From NCBI RefSeq assembly GCF_003355515.1, contig NZ_CP031367.1:1550001-1614000 (forward strand): a stretch of DNA of 64,000 nucleotides. The letters are read 5' to 3'. Below the pieces are notes generated by a model. It ran no database searches. It was given only the letters and a program-made list of their open reading frames with translations, and was not told where the DNA came from. Of the stretch, positions 7,927-16,813 are shown one piece after another. The position numbers and the translations under genes are program-made. Origin of the DNA: Aliarcobacter trophiarum LMG 25534. Its GTDB lineage: Bacteria; Campylobacterota; Campylobacteria; Campylobacterales; Arcobacteraceae. How positions within the stretch are numbered: position 1 is the first letter of the stretch; every line of letters starts with the position of its first letter.

Positions 7927-9033
7927 ATGAAAAGGTCATTTATTAGGGAAATTCTTGAAGCAATAGATGAAAAAACAATCTCTTTTGCTGGTGGTTTACC
8001 AAATGAGAAACTATTTCCAATGGAAGAGTTAAAAATAGCGACTTTAAAAGTTATAGAAAACCCAAAAACTTATCAATACACAATTAGTAATGGAATAGAT
8101 GAATTAAGAGAGCAAATTGCTTTAAGATATACAAAAGAGGGCTTTGCTACAACAAAAGAGAATATTTTAATCACAACTGGAAGCCAACAAGCTATGTATA
8201 TTTTAGCAAAGTTTTTTGAAAACAAAAATATTACTATTGAAGAGCCATCATATTTGGGTGCTATGAATATTTTTAGATTAAATGGTCTAAAAATGGAAGG
8301 TGTAAAACTTGAAAATGATGGAGTAGATATAAATAAATTTGAAGAGAGTTTTAAAAATACAAAATTAACATACCTAATTCCTGATTTTCAAAATCCAAGT
8401 GCTACAACTTATAGTGATACTAAAAGAGAAGAAGTAGCAAATATTATAAAAAAATATGATGGAATTTTAATAGAAGATAGTCCATACAGTGAACTGTTTT
8501 TTGATAAAAAGATGCCATATATTAGTAAAAGTTTAACAAATAACTCTTTTTTATTAGGTAGTTTTAGTAAAACTTTAGTTCCAAGTTTAAGAATTGGTTG
8601 GATTAGAGCAAATGAAGATAAAATTAAATCACTTATGATTATAAAAGAGAGTATTGATTTACACTCTTGTGGTCTTTCTCAATATATTTTAAGTGAATAT
8701 TTAAAAGATGAGCAAAAGTATGAAAATCATCTGCAAAAAATAAGAGATGATTATAAAGAGAAAGCAGAGTTTTTTTCAAAATCTTTAAAAAGTATAATAC
8801 CAGAATTTATACATCAAACACCAAAAGGTGGAATGTTTTTATATGGTGGTTTTAAAAATAAGATTGACACATTTGCTCTTGTTCAAGAGTGTTTAAAGAA
8901 AAAGGTAGTTTATGTTCCTGGGAATCAGTTTTATATAGATAAAGTGCCAAATAGTGAGATAAGATTCAACTATACTCACTCAAGTTTTGAACAGATTGAA
9001 AAAGGTCTTAAAATAATAAAGAGTTGTCTATAA
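7927..9033 (+). CDS. PLP-dependent aminotransferase, class I/II (LysN/MocR-like)
   Basis: A 368-residue fold-type I aminotransferase. SFAGGLPNEKLFP at about 19-31 is the N-terminal signature of the 2-aminoadipate (LysN) and MocR C-terminal group, FQNPSATTYS at about 154-163 holds the Asn/Pro cofactor region, EDSPY at 183-187 is the PLP Asp/Tyr motif, and GSFSKTLVPSLRIGW carries the Schiff-base Lys215. There is no GntR DNA-binding domain, so it is an enzyme, not a MocR regulator. The amino donor and acceptor cannot be read from the sequence. It is divergent from the AraC/NUDIX operon and ends in a strong hairpin. Confidence 0.88.
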   Translation: MKRSFIREILEAIDEKTISFAGGLPNEKLFPMEELKIATLKVIENPKTYQYTISNGIDELREQIALRYTKEGFATTKENILITTGSQQAMYILAKFFENKNITIEEPSYLGAMNIFRLNGLKMEGVKLENDGVDINKFEESFKNTKLTYLIPDFQNPSATTYSDTKREEVANIIKKYDGILIEDSPYSELFFDKKMPYISKSLTNNSFLLGSFSKTLVPSLRIGWIRANEDKIKSLMIIKESIDLHSCGLSQYILSEYLKDEQKYENHLQKIRDDYKEKAEFFSKSLKSIIPEFIHQTPKGGMFLYGGFKNKIDTFALVQECLKKKVVYVPGNQFYIDKVPNSEIRFNYTHSSFEQIEKGLKIIKSCL

Positions 9034-9045
9034 AAATAGACAACT
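9022..9045. terminator. Bidirectional terminator, aminotransferase / dedA
   Basis: AGTTGTCTA and AGACAACT-type arms form an almost perfect 9-bp stem with an A-rich loop containing the aminotransferase stop codon. A run of T follows on the plus strand (TTTTTCTTTT). It also overlaps the end of dedA. Confidence 0.75.
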
Positions 9046-9659
9046 TAAATTTTTCTTTTATCTCTTCTTCTTTTTGTAAATTTATAATATATATAACTAA
9101 ATACTACTATTAAAACTAAAAGTAGAATAATGATTTGATGTAAATACTCTTTTATTAACTCTTCATTTCCACCTAAAAAATATCCAAGAAAGGCTAGAAT
9201 TATAACCCAAATTCCAGCACCTAAGCTTGTGAAAACTGAGAATATATAAAGATTCATTCTAGCAAGTCCAGCTGGCAAAGAGATATATTGTCTTACAACT
9301 GGAATTAATCTTCCAAATAAAGTAGAGATATGACCATGTTTATTAAAAAAATCTTCCATTTTTAATACTGTATCTTCACTAATTAAGATATATTTTCCAT
9401 ATTTCATTAAAAATCTTCTTCCAACTTTTAAAGCAAAATAGTAATTAAATATTGCTCCTGCAAGTGAACCTAAAATTCCAAAAAGAATTACTAGATACAT
9501 ATTCATCTCACCTTTATAGGCTAAATAACCTGCTGGAATTATTACAACTTCTGATGGAAATGGAAAAAAAGAACTCTCTAAAAACATCATTATAAAAATA
9601 CCAGCATATCCTAACTGACCAACAGTTTCAACTATAAAATTTATAATTTCAGAAAGCAA
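9045..9659 (-). CDS. DedA-family membrane protein
   Basis: Polytopic inner-membrane protein of 204 residues in the DedA/VTT (SNARE-associated) superfamily, now thought to flip lipids such as undecaprenyl phosphate or phosphatidylethanolamine. The family pattern is clear: [19 protein letters not shown] near residues 27-45, a re-entrant region, then [17 protein letters not shown] with the conserved Arg residues, and [17 protein letters not shown] basic tail (KRRRDKRK) ends the protein on the cytoplasmic side. It appears to stand alone. Which DedA subtype it is, and so which lipid, is not determined. Confidence 0.9.
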   Translation of the reverse strand: MLSEIINFIVETVGQLGYAGIFIMMFLESSFFPFPSEVVIIPAGYLAYKGEMNMYLVILFGILGSLAGAIFNYYFALKVGRRFLMKYGKYILISEDTVLKMEDFFNKHGHISTLFGRLIPVVRQYISLPAGLARMNLYIFSVFTSLGAGIWVIILAFLGYFLGGNEELIKEYLHQIIILLLVLIVVFSYIYYKFTKRRRDKRKI

Positions 9660-9740
9660 AATTTTCCTTTTTGTAGATATTTAAAAATAAAAATAGAATT
9701 TTTTTATGAAGTTTTTAGAGAGTTTTTTTAATAAAAGATA

Positions 9741-9758
9741 TTAAGGCGAGTGCCTTAA
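9741..9758 (-). terminator. Terminator after rplS
   Basis: TTAAGGC and GCCTTAA form a perfect 7-bp stem with a 4-base loop directly after the rplS stop codon. On the minus strand it is followed by TATCTTTTATT and a mixed AT tract. Confidence 0.7.
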
Positions 9759-10115
9759 TTATCTTTTTAGCTCTCTAATTTTTGCAGCTTTACCTTTTAA
9801 TGCTCTTAAGTAGTTAAGTTTAGCTCTTCTTACATCACCTCTTCTTAATACTTCAATAGCTTTTAAAGACTCACAATATAGTGGGAAAATTCTCTCAACA
9901 CCAATATTATTTGCTCCTAATTTTCTAATAGTAAATGTAGCATCAACACCGTTTCCACTTCTTCCAATTACCACACCTTCGAAAGTTTGAACTCTTTTTT
10001 TCTCACCCTCTTTAATCTCAACACCCAATCTTAGTGTATCTCCTGCTCTAAATGCTGGAACTTCTATTGAAGCTATTTGAGCTGCTTCAAAACTTGCTAT
10101 ATATCTGTTTTTCAT
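9759..10115 (-). CDS. rplS: 50S ribosomal protein L19
   Basis: Ribosomal protein of the 30S-50S interface, 118 residues, the normal length. [16 protein letters not shown]-type sequence (here [16 protein letters not shown]) and the C-terminal [14 protein letters not shown] stretch are diagnostic. Its ATG overlaps the trmD stop codon by four bases (ATGA-type coupling), the usual trmD-rplS arrangement. It is the last gene of the pair, ending in a hairpin terminator. In related genomes this pair directly follows rimM, but here rimM lies about 40 kb away. Confidence 0.97.
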   Translation of the reverse strand: MKNRYIASFEAAQIASIEVPAFRAGDTLRLGVEIKEGEKKRVQTFEGVVIGRSGNGVDATFTIRKLGANNIGVERIFPLYCESLKAIEVLRRGDVRRAKLNYLRALKGKAAKIRELKR

Positions 10116-10789
10116 CGTTTTTCCTTATTAGGTCTATAGTATTTCGTCCTATAAACGGACATCTGAAATTTTAAGTCGCAAATTCTACTATGGTTTCCCT
10201 TTAAATATTCTTTAACCACTAACAAATTTTCAAAATTTTCTGGTTTTGCAAAAGATGGAGCTTCTAAAAGGTTATTTTCATAACTTTCAACTTCAAGAGA
10301 AGCTTCATTTCCTAATACCTCATCAACATTTCTTGCAATTGCATCTGCCATAACCAAAGATGGTAACTCCCCACCTGTTAAAACATACTCTCCAATACTA
10401 AAAACTTCATTTGCATATTTTTCTATAACCCTCTCATCAATTCCCTCATATCTTCCACTTACAAATACAATATGTTTTTTATTAGAAAGTCTTTTTGCAT
10501 CATTTTGACGAAAAGGTTTAGCTGCGGCCAACGGAAAAACTATATAAGCTTCAGGATTTTTTATTTTTATCTCATTAAGACAATCAAAAAGTGGCTGACA
10601 AAAAAGAAGCATTCCAGCTCCTCCACCTATCATTGCACTATCAACTTTTTTATGTTTATTTAATGTAAAATCTCTAGGATTATAAAACTCATAAGAGAGA
10701 AAATTTGCTTCAACAGCCTTTTTTAAGATTGAATCTTGGAAATATGGTTCAATAAGGTTTGGAAAAAGTGTTACAAATGTAAATTTCAA
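10112..10789 (-). CDS. trmD: tRNA (guanine-N1)-methyltransferase TrmD
   Basis: Methylates G37 of tRNAs reading CNN codons using S-adenosylmethionine, preventing +1 frameshifts. SPOUT-class knot motifs are visible: [19 protein letters not shown] and [14 protein letters not shown] start it at TTG 10789, giving [13 protein letters not shown], the usual TrmD beginning; GAGGAG lies 8 to 9 bases upstream at about 10799-10804. An in-frame upstream ATG at 10828 would add 13 residues that do not match the family and would include the Shine-Dalgarno sequence in the coding region. Coupled to rplS by a four-base overlap. Confidence 0.96.
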   Translation of the reverse strand: MKFTFVTLFPNLIEPYFQDSILKKAVEANFLSYEFYNPRDFTLNKHKKVDSAMIGGGAGMLLFCQPLFDCLNEIKIKNPEAYIVFPLAAAKPFRQNDAKRLSNKKHIVFVSGRYEGIDERVIEKYANEVFSIGEYVLTGGELPSLVMADAIARNVDEVLGNEASLEVESYENNLLEAPSFAKPENFENLLVVKEYLKGNHSRICDLKFQMSVYRTKYYRPNKEKR

Positions 10790-10898
10790 AGCTTTTTTCT
10801 CCTCAATTAAAAGATAAAAGAGTAGCAAAAAACTGTTTTATATCTTATTAAGTTTAGTTTCCTTAAAGTTTCACTTATAATTTATATAAGGAAAAGTT

Positions 10899-11240
10899 TT
10901 GAAAGTTAAAGGTTTTGGGAAAAAGTATTTTACACTTGCTTCAATTCAAGCATACTCAACTAATTCAACATTGCAAAATATCTCTATAGCTTTCAAAAAC
11001 CATTTAGATAAAAAACTTAAACTCTCTAAAGAAAAAGAGGAAGATGAACCACCTAAAGAGTTGGAACTACTTCTATCTTGTTCATCTATTGTAAATAAAC
11101 CTTGTCATTGTAACTGTTTTTTTAAAAGAAAGAGTGCTCTTGCAGTAAGACTTTTTAAATATATTCCTAGATGTCCATTTTATTGTACATTTTTTGCTTT
11201 TAGAAGAACTGGCGTTCATCCTCCTTTAATATCATTTTAG
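10899..11240 (+). CDS. Hypothetical Cys-rich protein, 113 residues
   Basis: I do not recognise it. It starts at TTG, with AAGGAAAAG just upstream and a TATAAT-like element at 10876-10881. The N-terminal half is polar and Lys/Glu-rich with a LELLLSCSS segment. The C-terminal half is basic and has clustered cysteines (CHCNC around residue 70, then CPFYC) and ends in HPPLISF. The cysteine pattern could bind a metal. Its stop codon falls inside the first arm of the structured leader of metE, so it may be a leader ORF as well as a protein gene. No signal peptide. Coding status is moderately supported. Confidence 0.45.
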   Translation: MKVKGFGKKYFTLASIQAYSTNSTLQNISIAFKNHLDKKLKLSKEKEEDEPPKELELLLSCSSIVNKPCHCNCFFKRKSALAVRLFKYIPRCPFYCTFFAFRRTGVHPPLISF

Positions 11241-11335
11241 TATCAACTACTGATACCTTTATTTCTATTTTAGGCTTCATTCTCGAAGCCCTTTAGGCTT
11301 TTGATACTTTATAGTGAATTTTAATTCACACTATA
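11239..11335 (+). promoter_or_regulatory. Structured leader upstream of metE with competing hairpins
   Basis: The 157-base gap before metE holds nested inverted repeats. AGTATCA (11239-11245) can pair with TGATACC (11251-11257, six pairs) or with TGATACT (11302-11308, seven pairs). GGCTTC (11273-11278) pairs with GAAGCC (11285-11290), while AAGCC there can instead pair with GGCTT (11296-11300). A third hairpin with a 2-base bulge spans about 11310-11335. The first arm overlaps the stop codon of the upstream ORF. Mutually exclusive pairings suggest an attenuator or riboswitch-like control. It does not look like a known SAM or cobalamin riboswitch to me. Confidence 0.45.
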
Positions 11336-11397
11336 AAAAGTATTCAAATATTTATGGTTTCTTTTTTTAGAAGGAACCTTTGTAAAAAGGATTAATA

Positions 11398-13659
11398 ATG
11401 TCAAAAAAATATGTATTAGGATTTCCAAGAATTGGAGAAAAAAGAGAACTTAAAAGAGTTTTAGAAGAGTTTTGGGCAAAAAAGGTTGATTTTAATGAAG
11501 TTGAATTTATTTCAAAAAATTTAAGACAAAGGCACTGGACTTACCAAAAAGAGGCAAAAATAGATTTTATCTCATCAAATGATTTTTCACTTTATGATAA
11601 TATGCTTGATACGACAGTTCTTTTAGGAGCAATTCCTAAAAGATTTCAAGGACTAAAAGAGAGTGAATTATACTTTACAATGGCAAGAGGAGATGATACA
11701 AGAGTTGCTATGCAAATGACTAAGTGGTTTAATACAAACTACCACTATATAGTTCCTGAGCTTGAAAAAGATACAAAGTTTTCTTTAAATTCTAAAAAAG
11801 TAATAAGTGAATATAAAGAGGCAAAAGAGCTTGGAATTAAAACAAAAATAAATTTAATAGGTGCAATTACATATTTAGCGCTTTCAAATAGTGTTGATAA
11901 TAGTGATAATTTTTTACATATAAATAGAGTTACTTCTGTTTATAAAGAGTTATTAGAAGAGATTTCAAAACTAGATGATGAAGTTGTTGTGGAGTTTGCA
12001 GAACCATTTTTTGCAAAAGATGTAGAGGTGAAAGTACTATCTTTATTAAAACCACTTTATGATGAGCTTTCAAATGTCTCTTCAAATATAAAAATTGTTG
12101 TAAGTACATATTTTGAACACTCAAATGAAGCTACAAGAATATTAGTAAATACACCAATTTGGGCTTTATCTCTTGATTTCATTTATGGAGAAAAAAACAA
12201 AGAAGTTTTAGATTTAATTTCAAAATCAAATAAAATTTTAATAGCTGGAGTAATTGATGGAAGAAATATTTGGAAAAGTAATTTTGACAAAAAAGTTGCT
12301 CTACTTGAAGATATCTCAAAAACTATTTCAAAAGATAGATTAATAGTTGGAACTTCTTGCTCTTTACTTCATGTTCCATATAGTTTAAAATATGAAGAGA
12401 GTTTAGATAGTGACATAAAAAGCTCTCTCGCTTTTGCAAGTGAAAAATTAATTGAATTAAAACTTATTTCTAAGATATTTTTTAATGAAAAACTATCTTT
12501 AGATGATGAAGCAATTATAAAGAAGAATAAAGATGATATTAAAAAAAGGGAAGAATCAACAAGAGTTCATAAAAAAGAGATACAAGATGAAGTAAAAAAT
12601 CTCAAAAAATTTGAAAGAGCTGATAAGTTTGAAGATAGAATAAAAGTTCAAAGAGAGTTTTTCAAATATGATGCCCTTACAACTACAACAATTGGCTCAT
12701 TTCCGCAAACTATTGAGATAAGAGAAAATAGAAAAAACTATAAATCAAAAGCTATTTCAAAAGAGCAATATGAGAATGAGATAAAAAAATACATTAATGA
12801 TTGTATTGTATTTCAAGATGAAATTGGACTTGATGTTTTAGTTCACGGAGAACCTGAAAGAAATGATATGGTTGAGTATTTTGGAGAGCAGTTAGATGGT
12901 TTTATATTTACAAAAAATGCTTGGGTTCAATCTTATGGAAGTAGATGTGTAAAACCACCTGTAATTTTTGGTGATGTAAGCAGACCAAAAGCTATGACTG
13001 TTGATTGGATTAAATATGCACAAAGTAAAACTAAAAAGGTAGTAAAAGGGATGCTTACAGGTCCTGTTACTATTTTAAATTGGTCATTTGTTAGAGATGA
13101 TATTGCTAGAAGTGAAGTTACAAAACAGATAGCTCTTGCAATAAATAAAGAGGTAGATGATTTACAAAATGCTGGAATTAAAATGATTCAAGTTGATGAG
13201 GCTGCATTTAAAGAGGGGTATCCACTTAGAATAGAAAATATTAAAACTTATGAAAAATGGGCAGTTGATAATTTTAAATTAAGTGTTAGTAGTGCAAAAG
13301 TAGATACTCAAATTCATACTCATATGTGTTATAGTGATTTCAATGATATTATAAAAACTATTGAAGCTATGGATGCTGATGTTATATCTATTGAAACAGC
13401 AAGAAGTGGAAATAGACTTTTAAAAATTTTTAAAGAGACAAACTATAAAAATGAGATTGCTCCTGGAATTTATGATATTCATAGCCCAAGAGTTCCAAGT
13501 GTTGAAGAGATGGTAAATCAGATAAAAGCTTTAATTGAAGTTTTACCAAAAGAGCAACTATGGATAAATCCAGATTGTGGATTAAAAACAAGAAAATGGC
13601 CAGAAGTAAAAGAGAGTTTAAAAAATCTTGTTGAAGCTGTAAAAATAGTAAAACAATAA
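11398..13659 (+). CDS. metE: Cobalamin-independent methionine synthase
   Basis: Transfers a methyl group from 5-methyltetrahydropteroyl-triglutamate to homocysteine. At 753 residues it has both barrels of MetE. The zinc ligands are in place: His642 and Cys644 in HTHMC, Glu666 in ISIETAR and Cys727 in NPDCGLKTR. The N-terminal GFPRIGEKRELKR and the central TTTIGSFPQT are also typical. AAAAAGG precedes the ATG. It is preceded by a structured leader that may sense the cell's methionine state, and ends at a strong hairpin shared with the convergent chemoreceptor gene. Confidence 0.97.
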   Translation: MSKKYVLGFPRIGEKRELKRVLEEFWAKKVDFNEVEFISKNLRQRHWTYQKEAKIDFISSNDFSLYDNMLDTTVLLGAIPKRFQGLKESELYFTMARGDDTRVAMQMTKWFNTNYHYIVPELEKDTKFSLNSKKVISEYKEAKELGIKTKINLIGAITYLALSNSVDNSDNFLHINRVTSVYKELLEEISKLDDEVVVEFAEPFFAKDVEVKVLSLLKPLYDELSNVSSNIKIVVSTYFEHSNEATRILVNTPIWALSLDFIYGEKNKEVLDLISKSNKILIAGVIDGRNIWKSNFDKKVALLEDISKTISKDRLIVGTSCSLLHVPYSLKYEESLDSDIKSSLAFASEKLIELKLISKIFFNEKLSLDDEAIIKKNKDDIKKREESTRVHKKEIQDEVKNLKKFERADKFEDRIKVQREFFKYDALTTTTIGSFPQTIEIRENRKNYKSKAISKEQYENEIKKYINDCIVFQDEIGLDVLVHGEPERNDMVEYFGEQLDGFIFTKNAWVQSYGSRCVKPPVIFGDVSRPKAMTVDWIKYAQSKTKKVVKGMLTGPVTILNWSFVRDDIARSEVTKQIALAINKEVDDLQNAGIKMIQVDEAAFKEGYPLRIENIKTYEKWAVDNFKLSVSSAKVDTQIHTHMCYSDFNDIIKTIEAMDADVISIETARSGNRLLKIFKETNYKNEIAPGIYDIHSPRVPSVEEMVNQIKALIEVLPKEQLWINPDCGLKTRKWPEVKESLKNLVEAVKIVKQ

Positions 13660-13670
13660 AAATAATTAAA

Positions 13671-13697
13671 AAGAGAAGAGCAAAAAACTCTTTTCTT
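13671..13697. terminator. Bidirectional terminator, metE / chemoreceptor
   Basis: AAGAGAAGAG pairs with CTCTTTTCTT (one G-T wobble) around the loop CAAAAAA, between convergent genes, with an A-run on one side and T-rich sequence on the other. Confidence 0.75.
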
Positions 13698-13717
13698 TAT
13701 TCTTCAAAAAAGCGTTT

Positions 13718-16627
13718 CTAAAGTTTTGAGCTTAAATACAATATGTCATTTAAGTTATCAAAAATCTTTATTGTTATATCTTCTATCTCTATTGCACTAT
13801 TTTTTAAGATTTTATTCTCTACTCTTTTTGAATTTTGTGTCATATACTCTTGCATCTTTTCATGTAATTTTTGATGGTTTTCTTTTAAAACTTTCCACCT
13901 TTCATCTTTTACAAAAATCTCATTTTTGTCTTCACATAAAAGTATCCATCTCCCCATATTACAACTTTTACAATCTTCTACTTTACAATTCTCATATCTG
14001 TTTAAAAGCTTAAAGTATTGCTTTTTGAAATTTAGATGTTCATTTTTATAAGTTGATATCTCTTTTATTAAATCTACATTTTCTACCATTTCATAATATT
14101 TTTTATCTATTTTTGAAGCTGATGTAATTTGTAGTAATTTATTAGATAAAGCTGATACTTCATTTGATAATCTATCTATATTCAAAGCAGTATCTGCATT
14201 TTTTTGTGTTGTATAATCAAGTTTTGAAACTGTTTCATTTATTTTTACTATTCCCAACTCTTGCTCTTTGCTAAAAATTGTTACATTATGGATTATATCT
14301 TTTGTTTCAGAGATTTTTAAAGCTAGATTTTCATAACCTTTTATCATAGTATCAACATTATTTTTACCATCTATTGTCACAAGATTTGCACTTTCAACCA
14401 ACTCTTTTATCTCTTTTGCTGCTTTTGCACTTCTTGTTGCTAAATTTCTAACCTCATTAGCAACTACTGCAAAACCAATTCCTGCTTCTCCAGCTGTTGC
14501 TGCTTCTACTGCTGCATTTAATGAAAGAATATTTGTTTGAAATGCTATTTGGTCAATTACAGTAATTGCTTCATTTATTGCTTTTACTTTTTTGCTAATC
14601 TCATCCATTGATAAAAAGGTTTGTGATGCATATTTACTTCCTCTTATTGAATCTTGATTTAACTCATCTGATATTTGTAACATTTGATTCATATTCTCAT
14701 TATTGTGTTTAATATTTTGAGTTATTTGTTCTAAAGCAGCTGAAGATTGTTTTAAAGATTGTGCCTGATTTGATGATGAAATAGATAGTTCATTTGAAAA
14801 GTTTGTCAAGATTTTTGTATTTTGTTCAAGTTTTTCTCCAGCATTTGTAATCATAGCAATTAATTGTGAAGAAGATTGACCCAGAATAATAGTTGAATTT
14901 GATAATATCCCAAAATCTCCATACATACCTTTTATATTATTATCATCTTCTTTTAAAATATAATCACCTTGAGCATAGCTATTTAATAAGAGATTTAAGC
15001 TATCAATTTTTAATCTGGTTCTCTCTATCATTTTATTTATAATCTCTACTAATGTTTGTAACTCTTTTGTAGAGGATTTAGTTTTTATTGTATATTCAAA
15101 AAATCCATTATTTACTTTTTCCATAATGTCTGTAATTTCAAGTATAACATTTTTGTCATTCTCAATAATTTTTTCTATCTTTGAAACCTGCACATTCATA
15201 TTTTTAGTCATTAAAGCAAACTCATCTTTTCCTTCTATTTGGTTTAACTCTATCTCATCTTTCTCTTTCATAGAGTAAGAGAAAAACTGATTTAAGTTGT
15301 TTTCAAATTTTTTTATAGATTTTGTAACCTTGCTTGTCATTATTAAAATTATTAAAAATATCAAAACCATAAGTAAAACTAAAGATATTAAGAAAATTAT
15401 AATTTGGCTATCAAGTTTTTTTGTACTTATTTTTATATAAGATAGAGTATCTTCTACTATCTTATTTTTTATATCATCAAAAATCTCTATTTTACTATTT
15501 GATACCTCTTCCCAACTATCTTTATCTACTCCATAAATATTTTTAGAAAGAGTATTTAGTGCTTTTAGAATTTTATTGTCTAAATTTTGTGTATCTTCTA
15601 AATAATCATTACTAAAAGCCTTTGACATATATATATCTATTACAGTTTGAATATCTTTTAAAAAACTCTCTTCCTCTTTTGTATGGTGAAGTTTTTCATA
15701 ATCTTTTAAAGCTCTTAAAATTCTTGTATGATTTTGTTGTATCTTATTTAATATATCTTCTTCATTTGTCAAAATAAAGTCTTTATAGTTATGAATCATT
15801 CCACCATATCCTATATTATCTCTTATGCTATTTAAAATATTATCCTTTTCATTTTTCAAAAATATTGCTCTTCTAAAATCATCTATATCTAAAAATATTT
15901 TATTCTCTAATTTATTATTTAAAAAATTAAGTTGCTCAATAGTTAGGTTTTTTCTTAGTTCATTTATATTTGCGTCTTGAAAAATTATTAAGGAGATAAA
16001 GTTATTATAATTTGCATTTGATATAAAATTTCTATCAAAAATGTTTTTAATTAAATCTGCCTCTTTATATGTTTTTTCTATAATGTCTATTATTGAAATA
16101 TAAGTTTTAGATGCTGCTATTAACTCTTTACTGTTTGAATATATTAAAAGTTCGTCAAAAAAAGATATTAAATTTGATATGCTCTGATTATAAAAAACCT
16201 CTATATCCTTACTGCTTTTTGATAAATCTTCTACCTCTTTTCGTTTTTTATCTATTAGTGAAATATTAGTTTTAAAAATCTCATATTTCTCAAACAGTTT
16301 TTTATCTTTTTTTATCAAATAAAAACTATTTATAAAAATTTCTAACTTCTCTTGAGATAGCTTACTTAGCTCTATCTGATTTTTCAAATCATCTTTTCTC
16401 TTACTACCATAACTATCTATATAATTTATAGATAGCTTTCTCTCTTTTTGTAAATTTTCTAGAAGTTTAGATATTTCAATTGTAAAATTAATATAGCTTG
16501 ATGTTTTACTCATATTTAAAACTTTCTCAACTTTTTCAAAAATCAATACAGATGACAACATAAAAATTGCCATAAGTGGCAAAACCAAAATTAGAAAAAT
16601 TTTGTTTCTAAGTCTTAGCCTATTCAT
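13718..16627 (-). CDS. Methyl-accepting chemotaxis protein with NIT-like sensor and C-terminal CZB domain
   Basis: A 969-residue receptor. An N-terminal membrane helix (about 10-30) is followed by a long helical periplasmic region to about 405 whose LQKERKLSINYIDS segment matches the nitrate/nitrite-sensing (NIT) domain; a later YGGMIHNYKDF stretch is a second sensor-like motif. A second membrane helix lies at about 408-432, then HAMP-like and long coiled regions, then the signalling tip ([20 protein letters not shown]) near 700. The C-terminus is a CZB zinc-binding domain, with His864, Cys889 in CNMGRW, His918 and His922. The ligand is not proved. It lacks a WxxF tail. It is divergent from the DUF350 gene across the 11-bp repeat array. 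Confidence 0.9.
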   Translation of the reverse strand: MNRLRLRNKIFLILVLPLMAIFMLSSVLIFEKVEKVLNMSKTSSYINFTIEISKLLENLQKERKLSINYIDSYGSKRKDDLKNQIELSKLSQEKLEIFINSFYLIKKDKKLFEKYEIFKTNISLIDKKRKEVEDLSKSSKDIEVFYNQSISNLISFFDELLIYSNSKELIAASKTYISIIDIIEKTYKEADLIKNIFDRNFISNANYNNFISLIIFQDANINELRKNLTIEQLNFLNNKLENKIFLDIDDFRRAIFLKNEKDNILNSIRDNIGYGGMIHNYKDFILTNEEDILNKIQQNHTRILRALKDYEKLHHTKEEESFLKDIQTVIDIYMSKAFSNDYLEDTQNLDNKILKALNTLSKNIYGVDKDSWEEVSNSKIEIFDDIKNKIVEDTLSYIKISTKKLDSQIIIFLISLVLLMVLIFLIILIMTSKVTKSIKKFENNLNQFFSYSMKEKDEIELNQIEGKDEFALMTKNMNVQVSKIEKIIENDKNVILEITDIMEKVNNGFFEYTIKTKSSTKELQTLVEIINKMIERTRLKIDSLNLLLNSYAQGDYILKEDDNNIKGMYGDFGILSNSTIILGQSSSQLIAMITNAGEKLEQNTKILTNFSNELSISSSNQAQSLKQSSAALEQITQNIKHNNENMNQMLQISDELNQDSIRGSKYASQTFLSMDEISKKVKAINEAITVIDQIAFQTNILSLNAAVEAATAGEAGIGFAVVANEVRNLATRSAKAAKEIKELVESANLVTIDGKNNVDTMIKGYENLALKISETKDIIHNVTIFSKEQELGIVKINETVSKLDYTTQKNADTALNIDRLSNEVSALSNKLLQITSASKIDKKYYEMVENVDLIKEISTYKNEHLNFKKQYFKLLNRYENCKVEDCKSCNMGRWILLCEDKNEIFVKDERWKVLKENHQKLHEKMQEYMTQNSKRVENKILKNSAIEIEDITIKIFDNLNDILYLSSKL

Positions 16628-16701
16628 TATTTATTTCCTACTTTAATATTTTTAGTAATATATTCTTTATTATTTAAATATGAGTTTAGAGTTTTTTAGA
16701 T

Positions 16702-16745
16702 GTAATTAAGTTGTAACTAAACAGTAATTTAACTGTAACTTTAGG
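16702..16745. promoter_or_regulatory. Four tandem 11-bp direct repeats (putative operator)
   Basis: Four adjacent 11-base units begin with GTAAYT: GTAATTAAGTT (16702), GTAACTAAACA (16713), GTAATTTAACT (16724) and GTAACTTTAGG (16735). A period of 11 bp places every unit on one helix face, as in PhoB/OmpR-type boxes. A TATATT element follows at about 16748-16753, and the DUF350 start is 69 bases from the array end, so activation of that gene is the simplest reading. The array also lies 75 bases upstream of the divergent receptor gene. The regulator is unknown. Confidence 0.6.
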
Positions 16746-16813
16746 ATTATATTTTTATTATTAAAAGTTTTATCTAATAAGATTTAGATAGAATACGCAA
16801 AAAAGGATTTTTA

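Noticed and set aside
10790-10828. N-terminal extension of TrmD to an upstream ATG.
   Set aside because: The 13 added residues do not fit the family, and the Shine-Dalgarno sequence GAGGAG would lie inside the coding region.
11239-11397. Cobalamin or SAM riboswitch upstream of metE.
   Set aside because: I could not match conserved cores of these families; only the competing hairpins are reported.
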